From Nioella sediminis (lineage in GTDB: Bacteria; Pseudomonadota; Alphaproteobacteria; Rhodobacterales; Rhodobacteraceae): a DNA stretch of 35,247 nucleotides. The number at the start of each line of letters is the position of its first letter. Position 1 is the first letter of the stretch. The stretch is taken from contig NZ_MNBL01000108.1 in assembly GCF_001879695.1 (NCBI RefSeq), positions 1 to 35,247 on the forward strand. The letters run 5' to 3'. The notes under the pieces were generated by a model. That model worked only from the letters and a program-made list of their open reading frames with translations, searched no databases and was not told the DNA's origin. Positions 1 to 6,656 of the stretch are shown piece after piece. Made by a program: the position numbers and the translations under genes.

Positions 1-18
1 TCGAAGATCCTCGCATAA
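1..18 (+). CDS. Possible last codons of an upstream gene
   Basis: The first 18 bases read as five sense codons (S-K-I-L-A) followed by TAA. Two strong terminator hairpins pointing the same way follow within 135 bases, as expected at the end of a plus-strand transcription unit. Nothing else identifies the gene. The reading frame could be chance, since only six codons are visible. Confidence 0.25.
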   Translation, partial: SKILA

Positions 19-60
19 GCGGTTCTGGCCCTCGGGCCGAAACGCCTAAACCGATACCGC

Positions 61-83
61 AAAGGCCCCCTCGAGGGGCCTTT
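61..83 (+). terminator. Hairpin terminator of the upstream unit
   Basis: Perfect 9-bp stem AAAGGCCCC / GGGGCCTTT around a 5-base loop, ending in a short T run. The A and T flanks make it usable on either strand. It precedes a second terminator, suggesting insulation of the autotransporter gene from upstream transcription. Confidence 0.7.
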
Positions 84-123
84 GTCATGAAAGTCTGAGC
101 GACCAGATCGCCAAGATCAATGC

Positions 124-151
124 AAAGGCCGCCCAAAAGGGCGGCTTTTTT
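124..151 (+). terminator. Rho-independent terminator
   Basis: An 11-bp stem (AAAGGCCGCCC paired with GGGCGGCTTTT, one G-T wobble) with an AAAA loop, followed directly by T residues to 151. This is a textbook intrinsic terminator on the plus strand. It is the second of two in tandem. Confidence 0.85.
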
Positions 152-204
152 ACCTTGAAACAGCGTTGCGATCGGCAGGCGTTGCCGCCGCGCAACTTTG
201 CTTC

Positions 205-226
205 GCAATGATAAAATTGTCATTGC
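205..226. promoter_or_regulatory. Candidate operator ahead of the autotransporter gene
   Basis: Two perfect 7-base arms (GCAATGA and TCATTGC) are separated by an AT-rich 8-base spacer, 139 bases before the ATG of the autotransporter gene. The stretch 200-250 is clearly more AT-rich than the surrounding DNA, as promoters are. I could not place a convincing -35/-10 pair. The rest of the leader (152-364) holds no gene I can support. A dimeric repressor site is the natural reading, but no regulator is identified. Confidence 0.3.
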
Positions 227-364
227 CTAAAGTTTATAGATTCGATCTTTTGAGGGTCGTAGCGAGTCTTTTCGTATGTCGGTAGCAACCATCGGAAGTA
301 GGCTCGCAACCCGGTATTCAGCCCGCGAGCCCTGTTCGGACAGATCGAACTAGGAGACTTAGAA

Positions 365-2671
365 ATGGGGAATGCAGGGTCCATCTTTCGACCGCATATT
401 ACAGCCCTTACAGTGATGCTTTTGTCGACCACTGCAGTTGCAGCAGGTACGATCGAGGACTTTGTCGGGCCTGTCGGGCTTGGCTTTGTTCTTGCTGACG
501 AAGAGGAAGGAGTGGTCGAGCCAGGGATCGCAGCCGTGACCGGCGCGCCGAATAATGATGATTTCGTTGGCAACGGGTTCTCCCCGGCCGGCGTACCGAA
601 CTGCCTTCGGTCGTCGCAGCCCGGTTCTGGATGCGCAGAAGGTCCGGGAACGGGCAACCGGTACAAAACCTTCCTGACCGGCAATGGTCCCATGGATCTT
701 GTGTTCACCACTGCATCGAGCGGTGGAATCACAGAGTATTTCAACTTTGCGAAGACGTCGAACACCACGGGGGCGCGGATCGAGAGTCTTCAACTTGTTC
801 TGGGGACCGGCACAGGGGATGGCTTCGTTGCCATGGATCCAAGCGACCCCAGCAATGCCGTGCTCTTTGATCAGCTGTCAGCCCTGAGCGGACAGGCCGT
901 TGACTGGCCCTTTTTGGACGGTTCCGGCGAAGGTCAGTCGCCCTTGCAGCGCGTCTGGTTCCCTGACGGTCTGTTCGGAAACGGCGGCCAGGAGGGAGAT
1001 ATCGGCTTTTTCAGCACGGACCGGGCAGGATACATCGTATCTCAGAGTGATGATGGGACGATTCTGACGATCTACGATCTGACCAACGCAGACCATTCGG
1101 CGCTGTTCGGGGATATGCTGCTATCGCGAAACATGCTGCCCGACGGGATGTTCTGGGACGAGACCGTGGCGGACACAACCGACGAGGATGCCCTGATCGC
1201 CTGGTACGACAATCGTGCTGACGGCGGCAACGGCGCCTGGGTCTGGGGCAACATGAACGCCAATGCAATCGATGCGGAGCCGCGCCTCGACGCTCTTGCG
1301 GCCGCCCTGGGGCTCGCGGATCGGTCGGAGCTCAGCTATGTAGCGGGCGGTGAGGTTCCTGCCGACGTTGCCGCGCTGATGGAAAGCGGTGAGTTGTTCG
1401 AAGTCCTGCCGATCGAGGATCTGTCGAACCTCAACATGAACTTCAACCTCGATGTGGGTGACATACAGATCGGCGAATTCACAATCCGCGTCGTGCCGAC
1501 ATTTGCTCCCATCGTGGAAGCGGCGGGCAGTCCGTTCCAGTTCGCGGTGGCTGGTAGCCTTGACGCGGCAAACGTGCCTTTCCTGAATGCCGATCCGGCC
1601 TACCTGGCCCTGGTTGACGAGGTGATGGCGCTGCCCACGGAAGCAGAACGTCAACTGGCGCTGGAATCGCTTGGGCACAGTTTTCTGGGAGCCTATGGAG
1701 GGGTCAGCTACGAATTCGGATCCAATGCGCTCTTTGCTCTTGGCTCTCCTCTCTCGGGCAATGCCGACAGCGAAATGGTGACGAGCGGTGCAGGTCGCTG
1801 GATGATGAGCGAGACCGCCGAGGCCTTTGTTGCGCTCACCGGTTCTGGGTCCGACACGGAACGGACGCTCAACTCCGCCGGATACTCAACGTCGACTTCG
1901 GGGGTGCACGCTGGTGTGGAACTGTCCCTTGCTGATGGATGGTCGCTCGGGGTCATGCTGAGTGGCCAGAACGGCGAGGCAGATATCATGGCCAATCGCG
2001 GGTCCATTGATGCCACGTCCTTCGGCGCGACGGGTTTTGCTCGCTATTCCGGAGCGTTCAGCGGCGGCACGGCCCACCTTCAAGCGGCGATCGGTTATCA
2101 GTCCCTGTCCTTCGATTCCGTCCGCAACATTGCCTTTGGTGGCATTAACCAGACTGCACTGGGATCTACAGACGGTCAGGCGATGTTTGCAGGCCTGGAG
2201 GCGTCCTGGATGATGCAGTCTGGCAACTTGGCTTTCGGTCCCATGGCGTCGGTCGAATACTACGATCTTCGGGTGGATGAGTTTACCGAAACCGGTGCCG
2301 GGATTTTCAACCTGACGGTAGGTGCACAGGATAGCGAGATGCTGGTCAGCCGTGCCGGATTGAGCGCAGAATACTCCTCGATCACGGCAAGTGGAGATGC
2401 GCTTCGGTTCACTGGCGGTATTGCATATGCAAGCCGTAGTGGTGGCGACATGATGGTCAGCGGCGGGTTCGCAGGGTCAAACCTTCCGGCTATCATGACC
2501 CCGGTGGACAGCGTCGATGCCGAATGGATCGATGTCGGTTTTGGTCTGCACTATAGCTTCGCGGGCAATTCCGGGAACATGATGGATGTCGGGCTGGAAT
2601 ATCAGGGCTCTTTGTTCAACGATGGCTACGAAGAGCACCGCGTCGGGCTGAGCCTGCGCATGTCGTTCTGA
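365..2671 (+). CDS. Autotransporter-type outer membrane protein
   Basis: 768-residue protein with a signal peptide (hydrophobic residues about 11-27, likely cleavage after AVAA). A secreted region runs to about residue 470, and a C-terminal barrel of about 290 residues is rich in alternating Gly/aromatic strands and ends in Phe, as in type V autotransporters. The N-terminal part has a Cys pair (C80, C90), the only cysteines I see, and a G-N-R-Y-K-x-F-L-T-x-N-G-P segment near residue 97. That segment reminds me of the 'choice-of-anchor F' surface family; this is a memory-based match. The start is set by AGGAGA 7 bases before the ATG. It stands alone: terminators lie on both sides. The passenger's function is unknown; adhesion or surface display is an inference from the architecture. 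No protease catalytic triad was recognised. Confidence 0.8.
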   Translation: MGNAGSIFRPHITALTVMLLSTTAVAAGTIEDFVGPVGLGFVLADEEEGVVEPGIAAVTGAPNNDDFVGNGFSPAGVPNCLRSSQPGSGCAEGPGTGNRYKTFLTGNGPMDLVFTTASSGGITEYFNFAKTSNTTGARIESLQLVLGTGTGDGFVAMDPSDPSNAVLFDQLSALSGQAVDWPFLDGSGEGQSPLQRVWFPDGLFGNGGQEGDIGFFSTDRAGYIVSQSDDGTILTIYDLTNADHSALFGDMLLSRNMLPDGMFWDETVADTTDEDALIAWYDNRADGGNGAWVWGNMNANAIDAEPRLDALAAALGLADRSELSYVAGGEVPADVAALMESGELFEVLPIEDLSNLNMNFNLDVGDIQIGEFTIRVVPTFAPIVEAAGSPFQFAVAGSLDAANVPFLNADPAYLALVDEVMALPTEAERQLALESLGHSFLGAYGGVSYEFGSNALFALGSPLSGNADSEMVTSGAGRWMMSETAEAFVALTGSGSDTERTLNSAGYSTSTSGVHAGVELSLADGWSLGVMLSGQNGEADIMANRGSIDATSFGATGFARYSGAFSGGTAHLQAAIGYQSLSFDSVRNIAFGGINQTALGSTDGQAMFAGLEASWMMQSGNLAFGPMASVEYYDLRVDEFTETGAGIFNLTVGAQDSEMLVSRAGLSAEYSSITASGDALRFTGGIAYASRSGGDMMVSGGFAGSNLPAIMTPVDSVDAEWIDVGFGLHYSFAGNSGNMMDVGLEYQGSLFNDGYEEHRVGLSLRMSF

Positions 2672-2698
2672 GATACGGAACGCATCCTGTCAGTGGAG

Positions 2699-2725
2699 AG
2701 GCCGCCTTCGGGTGGCCTTTCTTTT
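2699..2725 (+). terminator. Terminator after the autotransporter gene
   Basis: 8-bp stem AGGCCGCC / GGTGGCCT with a stable TTCG tetraloop and a T-rich tail, 27 bases past the stop codon. It closes a single-gene unit. Confidence 0.85.
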
Positions 2726-2825
2726 CATGACGTCTTGAGTTAAAACGACATGCTGAAACATGGAGGGTGTCATGGACAAAGCCGCGATCTGAACCGTTTC
2801 CATTCAGACAAGAAAGGCCCATTCC

Positions 2826-3473
2826 ATGGATGACCTATACCCCTCGCCAGACACCGTGCACCCGGTTCCCTTGCCCGATGGCAGCGTTCACGCGGGCACC
2901 GTTTTTCTCAAGCCCGTGATCGACCACCCCCGATGGGACATCGGGGCCTACAGCTATGCCAGCGCCCACCATCCCCCATCGGATTGGGCATTTCACCTTG
3001 CGCCCTATCTCTATGATTTCTCGCCCGAGCGGCTGATTATCGGCAAGTTCTGCCAGATTGCCGACGGGGTGCAGTTCATCACCGCTTCGGCCAATCACCG
3101 CTATGACGGGTTCACCAGCTTCCCCTTCGCGATCTTCGGAGGCGGGCCTGCTGCCGGACGGCCCTCGATGCCGGGGCCTGGTCCCGACACGGTGATCGGC
3201 CATGATGTGTGGCTGGGGCAGGGGGTGCGGGTGCTGCCCGGTGCCCGGATCGGCAGTGGCTGCATCATCGGCAGCGGCGCGGTCGTGTCGGGTGATATTC
3301 CGCCCTATGCCATTGTCGCGGGCAATCCCGCACAGGTGATCCGAATGCGGTTTCCAGAGGACATCATCGCCCGCCTGCTGGAGCTTTGCTGGTGGGACTG
3401 GCCGATTGAACGCATCTTGCAGAACGAGGAGGCCCTGTGCGCGGGCAACCTGCGCCTTCTGCAAGGCGAGTGA
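2826..3473 (+). CDS. Vat/CatB-like hexapeptide O-acetyltransferase
   Basis: 215-residue left-handed beta-helix acetyltransferase of the xenobiotic (XAT) class, which moves acetyl groups from acetyl-CoA. The region about residues 68-95 (L-I-I-G-K-F-C-Q-I-A then A-N-H-R-Y-D-G) matches the active-site stretch of this class, whose His is the general base. Hexapeptide repeats with I-G-x-x-x-x-I continue to about residue 165, ending in the typical A-I-V-A-G-N-P-A turn. Members are often annotated as chloramphenicol or streptogramin acetyltransferases, but most chromosomal ones have unknown acceptors. No resistance context is visible here. AAAGG lies upstream of the ATG. The gene is outside the polysaccharide locus, so a glycan acceptor is possible but unsupported. 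Confidence 0.85.
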   Translation: MDDLYPSPDTVHPVPLPDGSVHAGTVFLKPVIDHPRWDIGAYSYASAHHPPSDWAFHLAPYLYDFSPERLIIGKFCQIADGVQFITASANHRYDGFTSFPFAIFGGGPAAGRPSMPGPGPDTVIGHDVWLGQGVRVLPGARIGSGCIIGSGAVVSGDIPPYAIVAGNPAQVIRMRFPEDIIARLLELCWWDWPIERILQNEEALCAGNLRLLQGE

Positions 3474-3517
3474 GGCATCGGCAGCTTTCCCCGCATACCC
3501 CGGCCAAAGCATGGCCC

Positions 3518-3548
3518 CCTGGGTCAGCCCGTGATAGGCTGACCCAGG
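3518..3548. promoter_or_regulatory. Perfect 12-bp inverted repeat in a gene leader
   Basis: Arms CCTGGGTCAGCC and GGCTGACCCAGG pair perfectly around a 7-base loop, 45 bases after the acetyltransferase stop and 21 bases before the next ATG. No T run follows, so it is a poor intrinsic terminator. It could be an operator, an mRNA-stabilising hairpin or a leader attenuator. Confidence 0.45.
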
Positions 3549-3569
3549 ACATTCAAAAGGTACGACACC

Positions 3570-3860
3570 ATGATCCGTTCCACCCTGACTGCATTTGCCC
3601 TCACCCTCGCGCTGATCGGAGGGGGTGCCCCTGCGGATGCGCAACAGCGCGTGAGCGAACAGTTGATCCTGTCTGTGGAGCAAGAATTGCCGAACTATGT
3701 GCAGGGGGTCGATGTACGGTCCCTGTCGGCGGGACAGATTGCATCGCTTCATGCCGTTCTGCACAGCAGTCGCCCGCCTTCCCGAATCCGGGGTCAGGTC
3801 ATTGCCATTCTCGGGGGGCTGGATGAGCTCTTGTTCGGGCGCAATCTGGCGGCACTCTGA
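3570..3860 (+). CDS. Small secreted protein, function unknown
   Basis: 96 residues. A classical signal peptide (basic start, hydrophobic stretch 5-18, likely cleavage after A-D-A near residue 24) is followed by about 70 residues predicted mostly helical, with no cysteine. I do not recognise a family. AAAGG stands about 10 bases before the ATG, downstream of a perfect inverted repeat. The antiporter gene starts 44 bases later on the same strand, so the two may be co-transcribed. Codon use matches the neighbours, which supports a real gene. Confidence 0.65.
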   Translation: MIRSTLTAFALTLALIGGGAPADAQQRVSEQLILSVEQELPNYVQGVDVRSLSAGQIASLHAVLHSSRPPSRIRGQVIAILGGLDELLFGRNLAAL

Positions 3861-3904
3861 TCTCGCGCAATGTCTTGCGCCCTGTCCGCTGCTAGCTTGC
3901 GGAC

Positions 3905-5095
3905 ATGAGACTCGATCTTACCCTTCTGACACTTGGCGTCCTGTTTCTGGTTGGGCTTGCCGCCGATGAGATCGGGCGGCGTACACGCTTGCCCCGCGTG
4001 ACGTTGCTGCTGCTGGCTGGTGTGGTTGCGGGCAGATCGGGGCTGGATCTCGTGCCTTCAGAGGCCGAGGAGTGGTACGAATTCCTGTCTGTTTCGGCCC
4101 TGACCATGGTCGCGTTCCTGCTTGGCAGCGCATTGACCCGCCGAAACCTTGCCGCGCACGGGACCGAGATCGTGGTGATTTCAATCAGCATCGTGCTGGT
4201 GACGTTGCTGGTCGTTGCGGGTGGTCTGGCACTGATCGGCGTCCCGCTCGGTCTGGCCCTGCTTCTGGGGGCGATTGCCACCGCCACCGCGCCCGCCGCG
4301 ACCGAGGACGCGATCCGCCAGTCGGGCATGACCGGCGCTTTCCCCGACAAGCTGCGCGGCATCGTCGCCGTGGATGACGCCTGGGGTCTGCTCGCCTTCA
4401 GCCTGATGGCTGTTGCAGCGGGCGAGCTATATGGCAACGGCCACGAAGGGGTATTGCTGGACGCGCTGCGCGAAATCGGTGGGGCGCTGCTGCTCGGGGC
4501 TTTCATCGGGGTTCCGGGGGCGATGCTGACGGGCCGGATCAAACCGGGGGAACCCTTGCAGACCGAGGCGCTCGGCCTTGTCTTTCTGACCGCAGGGCTG
4601 GCGATCTGGCTGGAGGTCTCTTACCTGCTTGCGGGGATGACGGCGGGCATGCTGATCGTCAATTTCGCCCGGCATCACCGGCAGGCCTTCCACGAGATCG
4701 AGAATGCCCGATGGCCCTTCATGGTGCTGTTCTTTCTGCTGGCGGGCGTGTCGCTTGAACTGGGGCACCTGGCCACCATGGGCGGTCTCGGGCTGGCCTA
4801 TCTGGCGCTGCGCATTGCAGCGCGCATTGTCGGCGGCTGGATCGGCGCGTGGCTTGGGGGGGAAAGCGCAGTTGAACGCCCCTGGTTCGGTATCGCCCTT
4901 CTGCCGCAGGCTGGCGTGGCGATCGGCATGGCGCTGGTCGCGGCGGAAAGCTTCCCCGACTGGGGGGATACGATCATAACGCTGACCATCGGAACAACGG
5001 TCGTGTTCGAGCTTCTGGGCCCACCTGCCACGCTATTTGCGTTGCGCCGCGTTGCCGGGAAAGAAAGCGGCCAGCCGCCTGCAAACGGGCCTTGA
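3905..5095 (+). CDS. Cation:proton antiporter (CPA family)
   Basis: 396-residue integral membrane protein with about 11-12 hydrophobic segments from residue 1 to 385. A run rich in A-T-A-T-A-P-A-A-T-E-D near residue 125 and V-D-D-A-W-G-L near residue 155 fit the core discontinuous helices and acidic ion-binding residues of Na+/H+ exchanger-type CPA proteins. There is no C-terminal TrkA-N/RCK domain, so it is a bare transporter. It would exchange Na+ or K+ for H+ across the inner membrane; ion specificity cannot be read from sequence. No strong Shine-Dalgarno is visible before the ATG. Its stop lies 38 bases before tRNA-Trp. Confidence 0.85.
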   Translation: MRLDLTLLTLGVLFLVGLAADEIGRRTRLPRVTLLLLAGVVAGRSGLDLVPSEAEEWYEFLSVSALTMVAFLLGSALTRRNLAAHGTEIVVISISIVLVTLLVVAGGLALIGVPLGLALLLGAIATATAPAATEDAIRQSGMTGAFPDKLRGIVAVDDAWGLLAFSLMAVAAGELYGNGHEGVLLDALREIGGALLLGAFIGVPGAMLTGRIKPGEPLQTEALGLVFLTAGLAIWLEVSYLLAGMTAGMLIVNFARHHRQAFHEIENARWPFMVLFFLLAGVSLELGHLATMGGLGLAYLALRIAARIVGGWIGAWLGGESAVERPWFGIALLPQAGVAIGMALVAAESFPDWGDTIITLTIGTTVVFELLGPPATLFALRRVAGKESGQPPANGP

Positions 5096-5133
5096 TTCCG
5101 CCTGAGCGATGGCTTAACCGATGGCTCCAGTAC

Positions 5134-5209
5134 AGGGGTGTAGCTCAGTTGGTAGAGCAGCGGATTCCAAATCCGCAGGCCGCGGGTTCGAATCCTGCCG
5201 CCCCTGCCA
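5134..5209 (+). tRNA. tRNA-Trp (anticodon CCA)
   Basis: 76 bases fold into a complete cloverleaf: a 7-bp acceptor stem with one G-T pair, D arm, 5-bp anticodon stem with loop TTCCAAA (CCA at 5167-5169), variable loop AGGCC, T arm with TTCGAAT, and an encoded GCCA end. It marks the left edge of the polysaccharide locus. Confidence 0.97.
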
Positions 5210-5213
5210 CTCG

Positions 5214-5243
5214 AAAAGCCCGGCGGTTCTCGCCGGGCTTTTT
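5214..5243. terminator. Bidirectional terminator behind tRNA-Trp
   Basis: Perfect 12-bp stem AAAAGCCCGGCG / CGCCGGGCTTTT with loop GTTCT, starting five bases after the tRNA. A and T runs on both sides let it end the tRNA transcript on the plus strand and the convergent epimerase gene (stop at 5274) on the minus strand. Confidence 0.9.
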
Positions 5244-5273
5244 CTTTCGATCCTGCCCGAAGGCCCCGCGCGG

Positions 5274-6299
5274 TCACAGCTCGTAGTAGTCTCGGTACCA
5301 CTCGACGAACCGTGCTACGCCATCCGTAACCGAGGTGGATGGCGTGTGGCCGGTCAGGCGCTTCAGAAGCGTGGTATTCGCCCATGTCGCGGGCACGTCG
5401 CCGGGTTGCATGGCCATCATGTTCTTGCGGGCTGCGCGACCGGTTGCCGCTTCGATTGCCGCGATGAACTCCATCAACGGGACCGGGTTGGAATTCCCGA
5501 TATTGACGACCCGATAGGGGGCGACGGGCGACAGGCTGTCGCCCTCCGGTAGTGCGGCGCCATCGGTCGGGCGAACCGGGGCAACGTCGATCAGCTTCTC
5601 GATTCCGGCAACGAGATCATCCACATAGGTGAAATCCCGCTGCATCTTGCCGTGGTTGTAGACGTCGATCGGCTCATCCGACAGAATCGCGCGTGTGAAT
5701 TTGAACAGCGCCATGTCGGGCCGTCCCCACGGACCGTAGACCGTGAAGAAACGGAACATCGTAGTGGGCAGACCGTAGAGATGTGCATAGCTATGCGCCA
5801 TGGCCTCATTGGCCTTCTTGGTGGCCGCATAGAAAGACATCTGGGTGTCGGCCTTGTCCGTTTCCGCATAGGGCATGTCCGGGTTCGCGCCGTAGACCGA
5901 ACTGGTGGAGGCCAGCAGCAGATGCGCGGGCGGATAGGCGCGTGCGGCTTCCAGCAGGCGGAAGGTGCCAATCAGGTTGGCCTCGACATAGCTTTCCGGT
6001 GCCTCGATGGAATAGCGCACCCCAGCCTGCGCCGCGAGGTGGATGACCGCATCGGGGCGATGGTCGGAAAACAGCGTTTCCAGCAGGCCGGGCTGTTCGA
6101 TCCTGTCATTGACGGCGCGAAAACTGCGCGACTGGCACAGCATCGCCTGCCGCTTTTCCTTGAGCGCGACGTCGTAGTAGTCGGTCATCGCGTCCACGCC
6201 GATCACCCGCCATCCGGCATTCAGAAGCGTCGACGAGAGGTGAAAGCCGATGAAACCGGCAGACCCCGTCACAAGTGCGGTGCGCTGTGGTTGGGGCAT
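5274..6299 (-). CDS. UDP-glucuronate 4-epimerase
   Basis: 341-residue short-chain dehydrogenase-type epimerase interconverting UDP-glucuronate and UDP-galacturonate in the cytosol. It has the NAD-binding G-S-A-G-F-I-G near the N-terminus, A-A-Q-A-G-V-R-Y-S-I-E near residue 90, S-T-S-S-V-Y-G, the catalytic Y-A-A-T-K and the F-F-T-V-Y-G-P-W-G-R-P-D-M-A block. This combination is characteristic of the LpsL/Cap1J-type GlcA epimerases. I chose the ATG at 6299 because GAAGG sits 8 bases upstream. An in-frame ATG at 6317 would add six residues but lacks a good ribosome site. It is convergent with tRNA-Trp and divergent from the 4,6-dehydratase gene. It implies uronic acid in the locus product. Confidence 0.92.
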   Translation of the reverse strand: MPQPQRTALVTGSAGFIGFHLSSTLLNAGWRVIGVDAMTDYYDVALKEKRQAMLCQSRSFRAVNDRIEQPGLLETLFSDHRPDAVIHLAAQAGVRYSIEAPESYVEANLIGTFRLLEAARAYPPAHLLLASTSSVYGANPDMPYAETDKADTQMSFYAATKKANEAMAHSYAHLYGLPTTMFRFFTVYGPWGRPDMALFKFTRAILSDEPIDVYNHGKMQRDFTYVDDLVAGIEKLIDVAPVRPTDGAALPEGDSLSPVAPYRVVNIGNSNPVPLMEFIAAIEAATGRAARKNMMAMQPGDVPATWANTTLLKRLTGHTPSTSVTDGVARFVEWYRDYYEL

Positions 6300-6656
6300 G
6301 TGAAAGGCCTTCGTCATCTAATGAAAATCGTGGTTTTTTGCAGTTGTGTACAGGCTTGCAGCAGCTTTGAAAACTGATAGCTCACATGCCGCTTCGCTGC
6401 GCTGAGATGCCTGGCACCAACCGGACACGTATTCGCCTTGGGTATAGTGGTATATTCGGCAGCATACCGCGCGGCGGCGAGAGACTTCTTGTGCCTCATG
6501 ACAGGGATCGCTAAAGTCAAAGAGGCTGAAAAAGTGGCATTGTGCGTTTCTGTTGTCACTCGAAACGGCTTTTTATGGGCGAATGCCCAAAAAAAGGCAT
6601 TCTGAAAGTGATCCTGCGAATGTTTCGCGGTTTATTAAGTCCGTAGGTAGTTCTGC
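6300..6656. promoter_or_regulatory. Long AT-rich divergent intergenic region
   Basis: About 357 bases separate two divergent sugar-nucleotide genes, with markedly higher A+T than the flanks. It must hold promoters for both directions. TATAGT around 6443 is a possible -10 element, but I cannot pair it with a convincing -35. A small hairpin TGGGC-GAAT-GCCCA followed by seven A residues lies near 6577. A minus-strand frame of 81 codons crosses it, but it has no family resemblance and I do not call it. Confidence 0.5.

Noticed and set aside
2826-3473. Antibiotic-resistance gene
   Set aside because: The fold family is shared with many non-resistance acetyltransferases, and there is no mobile or resistance context.
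2835-3764. A 309-codon minus-strand frame opposite the first acetyltransferase
   Set aside because: Composition typical of antisense shadows in GC-rich DNA. The hexapeptide enzyme on the plus strand explains the region.
5134-5209. Integrase attachment site at tRNA-Trp
   Set aside because: No integrase gene nearby and no duplicate of the tRNA 3' end noticed by eye within the window, so the placement alone does not prove integration.
6430-6450. Promoter with -10 TATAGT
   Set aside because: No matching -35 element at a normal distance; the hexamer alone is too weak to call.
6314-6559. An 81-codon minus-strand frame in the divergent intergenic region
   Set aside because: No family resemblance and no good ribosome site, and it covers the stretch that must contain promoters.
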